A program made the position numbers and the translations under genes. The notes under the pieces are model-generated. The model was not told the DNA's origin. It saw only the letters and a program-made list of their open reading frames with translations, and ran no database searches. Positions 55,233-64,000 of a stretch of DNA of 64,000 nt are shown here, piece by piece (positions within the stretch are counted from its first letter, which is position 1; each line of letters starts with the position of its first letter). This stretch comes from Cardiocondyla obscurior (taxonomy: Eukaryota; Arthropoda; Insecta; Hymenoptera; Formicidae), in contig NC_091886.1 in the NCBI RefSeq assembly GCF_019399895.1, positions 372,001 to 436,000 of the forward strand, written 5' to 3'.

Positions 55233-56639
55233 GTTAGCTCCTTTTATTGAAAGAAGGGATTGAGTAGAGAGGAACGCGAGCCCAAAGGAAATTAGGCAAT
55301 AAGGAAATTTATTTATTACGGGTTTTTCTGCGTTTAATTTTATCATTTTAAGGAGGATCTGCTGGTCAGGGAAAGAAAGTGAAGAGGAACGACGATCCGG
55401 TTCCATCTGAAAACACTTCTGCAGCTCTTCAAATTAACTTAAGACATTACGGATAGAAAGGAAAACTATCTCGCTTGCGGTTTTTGATGAGTGGTTTTCT
55501 ATGAGACGATGGGCAAATGCCGAGACAGAAACTTGGGGAGTCTTTGAGACAAAAGGGTCCACGCAAGAAATTAGAACAACAATTTCCCCCATGTTTGAAG
55601 AATATGAAAAACGTCTCACGGAGCTGCGGATGGAGAAGTTCTCCGGAAGAAAGGGCGAAGAGGAGAGGATAAAGAGAGGTAGATCAGCGAGGAAGAGGGA
55701 CTTTGTCGTCAAATCTTGAGGAAGGTTCGGCCGGCCTTTTTTTCCGGGAGGAGTAGGGGAAGAGTTCGACCTCGCGAAAAAAAAAGGATACAAGAGGGTG
55801 GAGTTCGGTGCTCTAAGCAGCAGCTCGGATTAGAACAGGAACCACCGCAAGAGGAAAGCATTGGCTGTACCCCCATGATTGTCGGGACGACAATCTGAAG
55901 TACGAGGGGGGCAGTGTTATGCCCGGTATGGAGAACGGCGCGAAGCTCGCTGTTTTGGAACGGCGCGAAGCCCGAGCTCGGCGACGTTCGGCATGAAAAG
56001 TTTCAACATGAACTTTCCGCGAGTTTCAAGTTAGCTGTCACCCGTTGCTAGGAGACAGCTTGTTGTTTAAAAAAAGAATTGTCAGTCTTTCCCGTGACGT
56101 TGACTGGCGATGTATGACGAGAGGTTAATTAATTAAATCCGTTCCTTTTTATAAAGTCTGAGTTTTCTTTACGGCGGGAGTGACGCGGAGTGAGAGAGAG
56201 AGTGAGAGCGCTGCAGCGGGAAACGAATGTGAGTGAGTGAGAGGCCGCCGCCTGAGTTTCGCCGTCGTGCGTAACATGATGATAAGTCGATCTTTGACAA
56301 TAGTATTGTCAAAATTGAAACTCATACGTACAACCCATATGCTAACACAACGTTTGGACATAGTGATGAAATACGGATATCAATACAACAACAGGATTTG
56401 TATACATTGTTATGTGATAGCTTTCTCTATATTGATGGAAAACTGTCGAAAAAAAACCTGATGATAAGTTGACAGCTGCGCTCGAAATTAATTGCGTAGC
56501 GTTTATGTTTGATGAAATCCGTTATGAACTCAATGGTGTGAAAATTGATCGCAGCAGAAACGTTGGAATAACTAGCACTCTCAAAAATTATATATCACTA
56601 ACGTCTGATAATGCTGCGATGCTGCAAAATGCATAAAAT

Positions 56640-56921
56640 GTATAAATTGTATAAATTGTAAAATGTATAAGCATAAGAGCAACAAGGAAGCTTACACGTG
56701 AGTGAGCGCGATAGGCGAATGGCTAGGAATGGCGCCGTCGCTTGTCACGCTCACTCACGTGTAGCTTCCTTGTCGCTCTTACGCCTATACAATTTATACA
56801 TTTTAATTTTTTTCTTAATAACAGTTGAGAATTTTGCAAAATGGTACAGGACTTTTCTACTTGTCTCAATTAGTTTTATTTATCCTCCCAGTATCCTTCG
56901 TTATGTCTAGAACACCCTGTA
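56640..56921. mobile_element. truncated M1-family MITE in Polinton B
   Basis: The right arm ends GAACACCCTGTA at TA, and the core GAGTGAGCGCGATAGGC with its inverse is present. The outer left arm is missing. Coding of the orphan gene resumes exactly at the TA on the right, so the MITE hit a coding TA and a later deletion took the left arm, the capsid 3' part and the orphan 5' part. Confidence 0.75.
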
Positions 56922-57152
56922 TATGTCAAGGGGTATGAGAAACGTGCGTGGTTGGTTGATATGCTGAACGATGATGTTAGAGAAGATCGCATCATTGAAA
57001 CCTTAGACGCTGATTATGAAAATGTTCAGTCTTTAAATGTTTTAGACGCTATTAACACTATGCGATGTAACAATCATGTTAAATATTGCGCGTTACAAAA
57101 TGTTTTAAAAATATATAATTGGTCGATGTTGTATCAAAAAAAAAATTATTAA
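56922..57152 (+). pseudogene. orphan protein C-terminus, Polinton B
   Basis: Frame opening YVKGYEKRAWLVDML, continuing with TLDADYENVQSLN and NNHVKYCALQNVLKIYNW to a stop at 57150. The opening matches the end of the visible part of 1-332. The H-x3-CALxNV pattern would suit a third exonuclease motif, tentatively. It marks the right end of recognisable Polinton B. Confidence 0.6.
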
Positions 57153-57283
57153 GATTTTTTTAATAAAAACTATAATCTTTATTAACCATGTTTATTATAT
57201 AAAAAATATATGTAATTATACAAAAACATATGTATATGTAATTATATAAAAAAAAAATGTGTAATTATATTTTTCTTAATAAT

Positions 57284-57757
57284 TTAATCCCAGATTTTGG
57301 GCGCAAATGCTGCGTCGTATTCCAAGCCAAATAGTTCCCTCAACCCGAAGTCGTTGCCGTCGTTGGGTGGGCCCATCCATATATATTTATTATACGCCTG
57401 ATCTTTTTGGTGCTCTCGCCGTATTGTCCGTCGCTTCCTAACGTTTATAAACCCTTTGATTTTTATTTCTTCAGGGTCTATCAAACTCTGAAAAAATAAA
57501 GTGTTATATTTTTTTATTTTATTCAATAAAAAAATTATTATTTTATATATGGGTAACTTACAGGCTGCATGTGAGGTATCTGCAACACTCAACATGTTTT
57601 TAATTACCACCTCATATGTGGGCTCACCATCAACAAATATGCGCTGTAAAAAATAACATTTTTTAATTTTTACATTTTTCATTAAATTAGTTTAATTTAA
57701 TATATTTTATAATTGTACTTACCCCAATAGCTGGGTATGTCACGTTATTATAATTTT
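57284..57757 (-). pseudogene. multi-exon gene remnant, unknown family
   Basis: Three exons with GT-AG borders on the minus strand: up to about 57757-57723, 57656-57562 (FVDGEPTYEVVIKNML, DTSHAAC), and 57487-57284 (LIDPEEIKIKGFINVRKRR, WMGPPNDGNDFGLRELFGLE; stop at 57284). The 5' part is cut by the palindrome starting near 57757. I do not recognise the family. It may belong to a transposon. Confidence 0.5.
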
Positions 57758-58822
57758 TTAAAAAAAGGTTCAAAAAAAGCGCCAAGTATAGGCGAGCGAA
57801 AAAAGCGTCCTCGAAAAAGTTTTTAAGCAAAACCAAGACTCCCCCAAAAAAAGACTCCCTTAAAATTATACTCCCCAAAAATAGACCATAAAATGTGTAC
57901 TTTAATAACAAATACTCTTCATAAAATTAATGAGATCAAATAAATGCGCCAAGAACCTGAAGAAAATAGAAATTACATTTAAACAATATCAAAATTCCCC
58001 CCAAAAAAGACTCTCCCAAAATAGAACATAAAATATATACTTTAATAATAAATACTCTTTATAAAACTAATGAGATAATGTAAAGAAAAAAAAAAACTTG
58101 GCGCTGCGAAACCAAATCTTTAAAATCTTAAATTATAATTTTGCTTTTTACGATGTGCTTTGCATCAGATTTTTGTAACCACACTGGATGTATATTAAAG
58201 AGTATTTTTAAAATATATCTAACAGTCCGCAATCTGTAAAAGTGGGACGGCAAAAATTTTGTTGCATTGCCCATTTTCAATATTTTTGTTATATTATACA
58301 TATTTTTTAAGTCATCAACATTTTTGTTTTGTCTTCTTAGAATTAGGTTTCTTTTCTTATTTTTTCTTTTATTTTTTTTATTCAATATTTTAATTTTATT
58401 TTTTTTATCTTTTATTGTAATTTTAATTTTTTTCTTGTTTTTTTTTTTCGATTTTAAAGATTTGGTTTCGCAGCGCCAAGTTTTTTTTTCTTTGCATTAT
58501 CTCATTAGTTTTATAAAGAGTATTTATTATTAAAGTATACATTTTATGTTCTATTTTGGGGAAGTCTTTTTTGGGGGAAATTTTGATTTTGTTTAAATAT
58601 AATTTCTATTTTCTTCAGGTTCTTGGCGCATTTATTTGATCTTATTAATTTTATGAAGAGTATTTGTTATTAAAGTACACATTTTATGGTCTATTTTTGG
58701 GGAGTATAATTTTAAGGGAGTCTTTTTTGGGGGAGTCTTGGTTTTGCTTAAAAACTTTTTCGAGGACGCTTTTCTCGCTCGCCTATACTTTGCGCTTTTT
58801 TTGAACCTTTTTTTTAAAAAAA
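57757..58822. mobile_element. 1.07-kb palindromic element with about 375-bp arms
   Basis: The left arm 57757-58137 and right arm 58450-58822 are inverted copies (AACCTGAAGAAAATAGAAATT, CTTGGCGCTGCGAAACCAAATC and others) around a 310-bp T-rich spacer. Part of the right arm (CTTGGTTTTGCTTAAAAAC, CTCGC-GC-TATACTTGGCGC) is repeated again at 58865-58975. It interrupts the remnant gene to its left. Confidence 0.85.
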
Positions 58823-59100
58823 GTCAGTTTTTGGGGGGATATCATTCAATTTGTAGTTAAAATCTTTTTGGGGGAAGTCTTGGTTTTGCTTAAAAACTTT
58901 TTTAAGAAAGCTTTTCTCGCGCACTTATACTTGGCGCTTTTTTTAAACCTTTTTTTTTAAAAAAAGGTAAGTTTTTGGGGGGAATATCATTTATTGTAGT
59001 TATAATATAATCTAGAGACACGTTATTGTTCTGCGTTACGTGCACAAGCAGCGTGATCGAGCGTATCATTACGTGAGATCTTTTATTCTGAGTTATTGAG

Positions 59101-60786
59101 ATGTTTGGATCTCAACAACGGTCTAACCGATCGCTTTCTAAACGTGTTCCTTTATATATAAGTTTGTACATAAAATACACGTTTTTTGTTTTATCTACAT
59201 ATTTTTGATGTACGATTGATACTTTTTAGAAAAATGTTTGATAAAATTGATGCTATAAAAAGTTCGAAGTAAACTTGTGTCACACTTGTACGGTTTGACA
59301 TGTGTTTGTAATATTATAGAAAATAGAATGGGCCCCATCCGACGCCCAAATTCGTGAGACGCACCAAATTAACTTTTTTCGTCTCTCCGTTGTAGTATTA
59401 CATTTGACGCCTCATTGACGCTTCATACGTTTTTATATAGGCTTGCAATATTTAGTTTTGTTTATCACTACTCGAGTTTCTCGAGAAAAATCTTTGGCTT
59501 CGTTCAGCAGAAAAAACTGCTTTGCAACTATTATAAAAATATTAAAATTGATTAGCGCATTTTTTAATAAAAATTGTAAAGTCTATTTTAAATTTAGATC
59601 GTATTAATATTTTTGTAGAGAAGATTTTATTCAAAAAATTATTCGAAGTATCAAGACAAACCTAGGTTCATGCCTGTACGGTTTTACATAAATTTGTAAT
59701 ATTTAATAGATATTTATAACGCGATCATCACTCATCAATAAACACAGTCGATAAATGAAACAGAGTCGATTGTGGGAGCTCAGGGTTTCTAGTTATGACC
59801 CAGAGTCCACTTAAGTCAAGGAAAAGTACACTGACTCTATTTAACAATTCAATAAAGTAATTACAACTGAACTGAACAGAAATAATATCAAGTAATGCTG
59901 TTGTGTATCTCGTTGCCGTTACCGGCTCTCTGTACCCATATATACAGGGTGTTTGAAATAAGGTTTCCTTCTCGGTAACTGTAGATAAATATCGGGAATA
60001 CAAATCGAAAAGTCAGATATCATTTAGTGAAATTCGTAACCGTTACCGAGTAAGAAATTACTGAATTTTGACGAATTAGCGCGCAGCACATAATAAGTCG
60101 GGCGCGGCAGGTGAGAGCGGGTGGGCCTTAGGGAGAGAACGGGGGTGAAACGCCGCGCGACAATTGTGGGGTGGGGGTGGGAGGAGTCAACGTGTGGTGT
60201 GATAGACAATTGTCGCGCGGCGTTTCACCCCCGTTCTCTCCCTAAGGCCCACCCGCTCTTACCTGCCGCGCCCGACTTATTATGTGCTGCGCGCTAATTC
60301 GTCAAAATTCAGTAATTTCTTACTCGGTAACGGTTACGAATTTCACTAAATGATATCTGACTTTTCGATTTGTATTCCCGATATCTATCTACAGTTACCG
60401 GGAAGAAAACCTTATTTCAAACACCCTGTATATCTGTACGAGCCCGCTGGCCGTAACTCAGCCACGCCGCTATTGGCTGGGAGAAATATCGCAGCGAGGT
60501 AGACTCGCAACAATCGATTGCAAACGGGTGAGGATATCGACAGTCCCCACACGATAAATCAATCCATGCCATCTAGCGGCGCGAAAACAAAAAGGACATT
60601 TTTGTCGTCGACGACGACGTTAAAATGTGATTTTACTCTTGCAAGCAAACTTTACATCGCGATATCTTCGTTTGTAGAGAACGTAGCAAAAAAATATAAG
60701 CACTTTTATGATATAAATCGACCCTAATCTACAAAATAAACCTATGTAGAAAGCGATCGGTTCAGCCATTGTCGAGATCCAAACAT
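59101..60786. mobile_element. possible 1.7-kb element with 40-bp inverted ends
   Basis: 59101-59140 (ATGTTTGGATCTCAACAACG...) is inverted at 60747-60786 with few mismatches. Between them are two diverged direct repeats (TTGTACGGTTTGACAT near 59287 and CTGTACGGTTTTACAT near 59676) and a complete MITE. No transposase frame is seen. Confidence 0.5.
59943..60430. mobile_element. palindromic MITE, family M3, 488 bp, arms nearly perfect
   Basis: Ends TACAGGGTGTTTGAAATAAGG and its inverse, flanked by TA/TATA. Arms of about 220 bp pair almost completely (for example CGGGGGTGAAACGCCGCGCG and its complement) around a short spacer near 60185. Confidence 0.9.
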
Positions 60787-61246
60787 GTCCCTAATAGCAC
60801 ATTTGCATACTCAGAATGTTCGAAGAATATCACATAAGTATATTGCGTATATTCTCAGAACATTCGAAATACGTATTTTGATATTCTGAGTACATTATAA
60901 GAATGCTTCTATGTCCGCCTATTTTGATTAAAAGAATATACTCAAAATATCCATCAGTATCTTTGTTAAATGTTAATAGATTGTCTATAGTAAATTACGT
61001 AGTATATCATGTACGCACACACACATATGCATAACATGGTATATTTATTAAGTTAGGTTTAATTTATTACTAGGTTAGGTTAAATTAAATAAAATTAAAT
61101 TGAAATTTAATGAATATATTACTTTATTATAAATTTTATATTGCATTTATATTGTTTCTTTTATGTATTAAAATTATAAATAACGAAAAATCCTATTACA
61201 ATTCTTATGTTACATTTTCATTACAAAATCCTCAAAGAAGAACAAA
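60431..61246. other. no gene seen
   Basis: AT-rich intergenic sequence. A TTAGGTTTAAT...TAGGTTAGGTT stretch near 61053-61080 is too short to be telomeric. Confidence 0.6.
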
Positions 61247-61790
61247 ACAGTCGTTCGTTTTACATTAATACCACCGGTGCGGACTCTGACACTCGAAAGT
61301 GACAGTCCCAGCACCCACCGGAGATATTAGTGTAAATCGAAAAACTAATTTATTCCATTTTCAAAACAATGTTTCCAAAACCAATAAAACAGTCGTTCGT
61401 TTTACATCAACATTTCTGGTGCGGACTCTGACACTCGAAAGTGACAGTCCCAGCACCCACCGGAGATATTAGTGTGAATCGAAAGACTAATTTATTCCAT
61501 TTTCAAGATAATGTTTCCAAAACCAACAAAACAGTCGTTCGTTTTACATCAACATTTCTGGTGCGGACTCTGACACTCGAAAGTGACAGTCCCAGCACCC
61601 ACCGGAGATATTAGTGTGAATCGAAAGACTAATTTATTCCATTTTCAAGATAATGTTTCCAAAACCAACAAAACAGTCGTTTGTTTTACACTAATATCAC
61701 CGGTGCGGACTCTGCCACTCGAAAGTGACAGTCCCAGCACCCACCGGAGATATTAGTGTAAATCGAAAGACTAATTTATTTCATTTTCTT
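61247..61790. repeat. tandem array, four copies of a 142-bp hairpin monomer
   Basis: Copies start at 61247, 61389, 61531 and 61673 (exact 142-bp spacing). Each has an inverted pair, TTTTACA(C/T)(T/C)AA and ACCGG(T)G against CACCGGAGATATTAGTGTAAA, around GACTCTGACACTCGAAAGTGACAGTC, itself a short palindrome. The last copy reaches the stop codon of the neighbouring gene. Confidence 0.9.
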
Positions 61791-63678
61791 TCTTTCTCCA
61801 GACGTTCTTTGGCATGGGCCAACCATATTTTGATGGGACTTGAAATATCTTCGTCCGTGGCATTATCATGTAGTCTTCTTATTGCACCTACAAAAACACA
61901 TAATGTTTATTTAAATTCTTATAAATAAATGTTAATCAAAGTACATTGTCAAAGTAAATTAATTTTACTCACACATAATTACTTTACAGATTTGTAATTG
62001 CGAGAATTTTTCTTTCTTTTTGGCTCCATACCAGCTGTAATTTGCTGCTAAATAATTTGAAAATACTTTTCTCATCAAATGGATACATGATGTTTTTATG
62101 TCGCGACATGTTACGCGAGACAATTGTTTAATCTGTAATATTAAATAATATTAGTACAAAATTTTAACTTTAGATTAAATTGATATTATTAGATAATCGT
62201 AATGGACTTACCAGTTGTTTTCTGTAGACTTCATTGTCTTGTAATTTATTTTCCATATCTTGGAGATCGTTTTCATTTTTTAACGGAAAATCGTGTGATA
62301 CGTCAATATTTTCTTTGTCTTCGTTGTTATTAAATGGAAGTTTTTCCAGAATAAGCTTTTGATGCCTTTCAATAGCATTTATTTTTAATTCAATGGCCAC
62401 CAATTTTTTTATTACAAATCGTTGAAAATTATCCGTTTCTGGAACACATAAAAGAGAAAAATAATCATAAATAAATCATTTTTAAATTAATATTCACTGA
62501 ATTTTAAATTAATAAAAAATGTTTAGTTACATTAATTACCTTTGTTGTTAACAGAGACATTTGAAGGCTGCGAAAGAAGAGATTTGCTATTTTGTATTAA
62601 TACGTTTGGAGTATTTTGTTCATTTACAACAAATGATGCAACACATGTATCCAGGTTTTGTTCATTCAAATACAAATCTGAAAATTAATATTTCAATAAA
62701 TACAAAGTTAAAGCGTTCTGTTGAATAATCTTTACAATTGTTAATGTATAACAAAATATTCAAATTATTAACTACAATTACGTGTTTTTTACCTTCTTCA
62801 TTAATTACCAATACATTTGATGTCTCTGTTTCTGAACATATTGGCATATTTAAATAAGAATCGGATGTAGTAGATGTATGTGGCACATTTTCATTTTTGA
62901 GTATATCTGTAAATATAAATTTTAGTATTATACTATTTCTAACGCAATAACGTTGTTGAATAAAAATGTGACTTACTAGGCTCATGTATTTGTTTTTCAG
63001 GAATTTTTTTGTTTTGTTTTACTCCTTCTGAGAAATGGTGATCTGTAATTCATAAATTAACATTTAATTTTAACAATATTATTACATATGTATAATCTAT
63101 TATCAATACTTTTTACCTATTTGCAAATTCTTGTTATTTTTGAACGGTGTAAGTCTATTTTCGGCAGTTTTGAAACGTTTGGTAGGAAATTGTGGAATGT
63201 CTGTCAATACCAGGTCGTCTGATAATTCGTCGTTACTTGAGTCGTTAAATGTTTTAGCAGCTCTGATTTTTCTTGACTTTTTCAAATTTTCTTGGACCTC
63301 ACTTCCAGAATTAATATCAGATAATAATTCGGCATCTTTTAACTTTCTTCTTGCCAATTCGTAATTATCTAAAAAACACAATTTATTATATTAATAAAAT
63401 AAGTAGGTACAATGCAAACAGTAAAAAATAATAAATAAAAAATAATTTTATACTATAGCTGTGTGCTACTTACTGTATGTTCCATAAATTTTTACAATGG
63501 GATGTTGCACCCACGTACATTTTGGATCTTCCATCAATTTAACAGCTTTATCGTAACGCTTGTTGTTTAAGGTTGTAAATGTTGGCCAGTAAGCTCCACT
63601 TAAGTCTGCATTAAACCATTTACTTGGTATAACTTGTAATCCATCTTCGAATTCTACGATTGCATATTTTTCACCCAT
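61781..63678 (-). CDS. DUF4806-like protein, eight exons, apparently complete
   Basis: Exons by GT-AG borders: 63678-63474, 63368-63117, 63042-62976, 62906-62793, 62677-62540, 62438-62212, 62132-61973 and 61887-61781 (TGA stop). Exon 1 gives YAIVEFEDGLQVIPSKWF and YWPTF, the usual N-terminal module of these proteins. Exon 2 is basic and acidic with a KKSRKIRAAKTF nuclear-signal-like stretch. Exon 6 holds a coiled coil (VAIELKINAIERHQKLI). Exon 7 has LAANYSWYGAKKKEKFSQL, and exon 8 LHDNATDEDISSPIKIWL, matching the DUF4806 C-terminal domain pattern. Such genes are common in insect and cnidarian genomes, often in transposon-like copies. The stop lies inside the 142-bp array. Confidence 0.65.
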
Positions 63679-63711
63679 TCTGCGTAGATAAATATCAATG
63701 TTTATTTGTCA

Positions 63712-64000
63712 TTAAAAGTGTAGTAATGGAAAAACTGCATATGTTGAATTTTCGAGAGAAAACTTGACATATTTTTCAATAACATTTGTTAATGGCCAGC
63801 ATTTCAAATCAGAGTAAGATTTCACAGAATAAATTCCAAGCAACGAAGATTAGCAAGGAGTAATAAACAAATCTTTTTTATCCAAAAATTGGTATCCGAT
63901 AATGACAGGAATATTTTGTTTTGTACATTGAGCCACATTTTCAATACATACTATAGCACCACAACTCAAACCACAGCAACTATCAGCAAGTGTTTTAGCT
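63712..64000 (-). pseudogene. 3' end of an unknown gene upstream of the DUF4806 gene, one in-frame stop
   Basis: Minus-strand frame entering from the right edge: LADSCCGLSCGAIVCIEN, VIIGYQFLDKKDLF, then TAA at 63850-63852, then SSLLGIYSVKSYSD, CWPLTNVIEKYV and VFPLLHF to a stop at 63712. It ends 34 bp before the DUF4806 ATG on the same strand, so the two may be paired ORFs of one mobile element. Family unrecognised. Confidence 0.45.

Larger units (their letters stand above)
51979..56276 (+). mobile_element. second Ty3/Gypsy element, 4298 bp, decayed, integrase missing
   Basis: LTRs 51979-52336 and 55915-56276 (TGTTACGCCCGG ... GTGCGTAACA) with about a dozen differences by eye, target duplication TGAT. 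After the 5' LTR, TTGGAAGCTCGTCCGGGAT resembles a tRNA-type primer site. The purine tract GAGGGGGGCAG precedes the 3' LTR. gag, protease, RT and RNase H are present but broken. The space where integrase should be (55233-55900) holds no integrase motif. Confidence 0.9.
51955..56634 (+). pseudogene. major capsid protein candidate, Polinton B, split and truncated
   Basis: ATG at 51955, eight codons (MADILII..), then the second Gypsy element with TGAT duplicated (51975-51978 and 56277-56280). Coding resumes to 56634 with landmarks IVKIETHTYNPYANTTF, YIDGKL, FMFDEIRYELNGVKIDRS and a stop. A frameshift lies near 56455. The C-terminal two-thirds known from element A are absent: a MITE follows at 56640 and then the orphan gene. 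Confidence 0.7.

Noticed and set aside
58267..58533. Phe-rich 88-aa ORF in the palindrome spacer
   Set aside because: Poly-T composition artefact without an initiation context or relatives.
61050..61085. Telomere-like TTAGG repeats
   Set aside because: Only two or three imperfect units in AT-rich sequence.

Overview
This is a transposon-dense stretch of an insect genome, most likely an ant. The evidence is a partial insect odorant-receptor gene (7tm_6 family), two decayed Maverick/Polinton elements, Ty3/Gypsy and solo LTRs, palindromic TA-flanked MITEs, a Tc1/mariner relic and genes with GT-AG introns. The species assignment is inference; I see no rRNA, tRNA or convincing housekeeping gene.

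Layout. (1) 1-7027: Polinton A, GC-rich. The capsid-side genes lie on the minus strand (major capsid candidate, a small ORF, penton-like protein, adenain-like protease, PLA2/pX-like protein, p93). The packaging ATPase and an unknown protein X lie on the plus strand. An internal deletion has fused protein X in frame to an integrase-type chromodomain. (2) 7.0-14 kb: tandem repeats, then copy 1 of a TG..CA-ended element that carries its own spliced gene. (3) 14-21 kb: four retroelement or Polinton scraps around one odorant-receptor exon. (4) 21.6-33.4 kb: a Tc1/mariner transposon, CT-rich minisatellite, solo LTRs with target-site duplications, copy 2 of the spliced-gene element inserted cleanly into a MITE, and further palindromic MITEs. 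(5) 33.4-57.15 kb: Polinton B, AT-rich. It carries accessory genes, protein-primed DNA polymerase B, the integrase core, a fibre-like protein, protein X, ATPase, p93, PLA2/pX, protease, penton, small ORF, major capsid candidate and the orphan protein. It is interrupted by a 693-bp repeat, a near-complete 7.0-kb Gypsy element with almost identical LTRs, an older 4.3-kb Gypsy element and a MITE. (6) 57.2-64 kb: a multi-exon gene remnant broken by a 1-kb palindrome, an element with inverted ends containing a perfect-looking MITE, a 4 x 142-bp array of hairpin monomers, an 8-exon DUF4806-like gene and part of a gene upstream of it.

Polintons A and B share gene order (p93, PLA2/pX, protease, penton, small ORF, capsid, orphan, with ATPase and X divergent) but differ strongly in base composition, so they look like two lineages rather than a duplication. 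Both keep a TATA box at the same distance from the ATPase start. Both are non-functional as a whole: A lacks polymerase and most of the integrase, and B lacks the polymerase C-terminal half, the integrase C-terminus and half of the capsid gene. The two main leads for novelty are the element whose start codon appears to be assembled across a splice junction, and a triplicated, apparently covarying hairpin in a Gypsy LTR leader.
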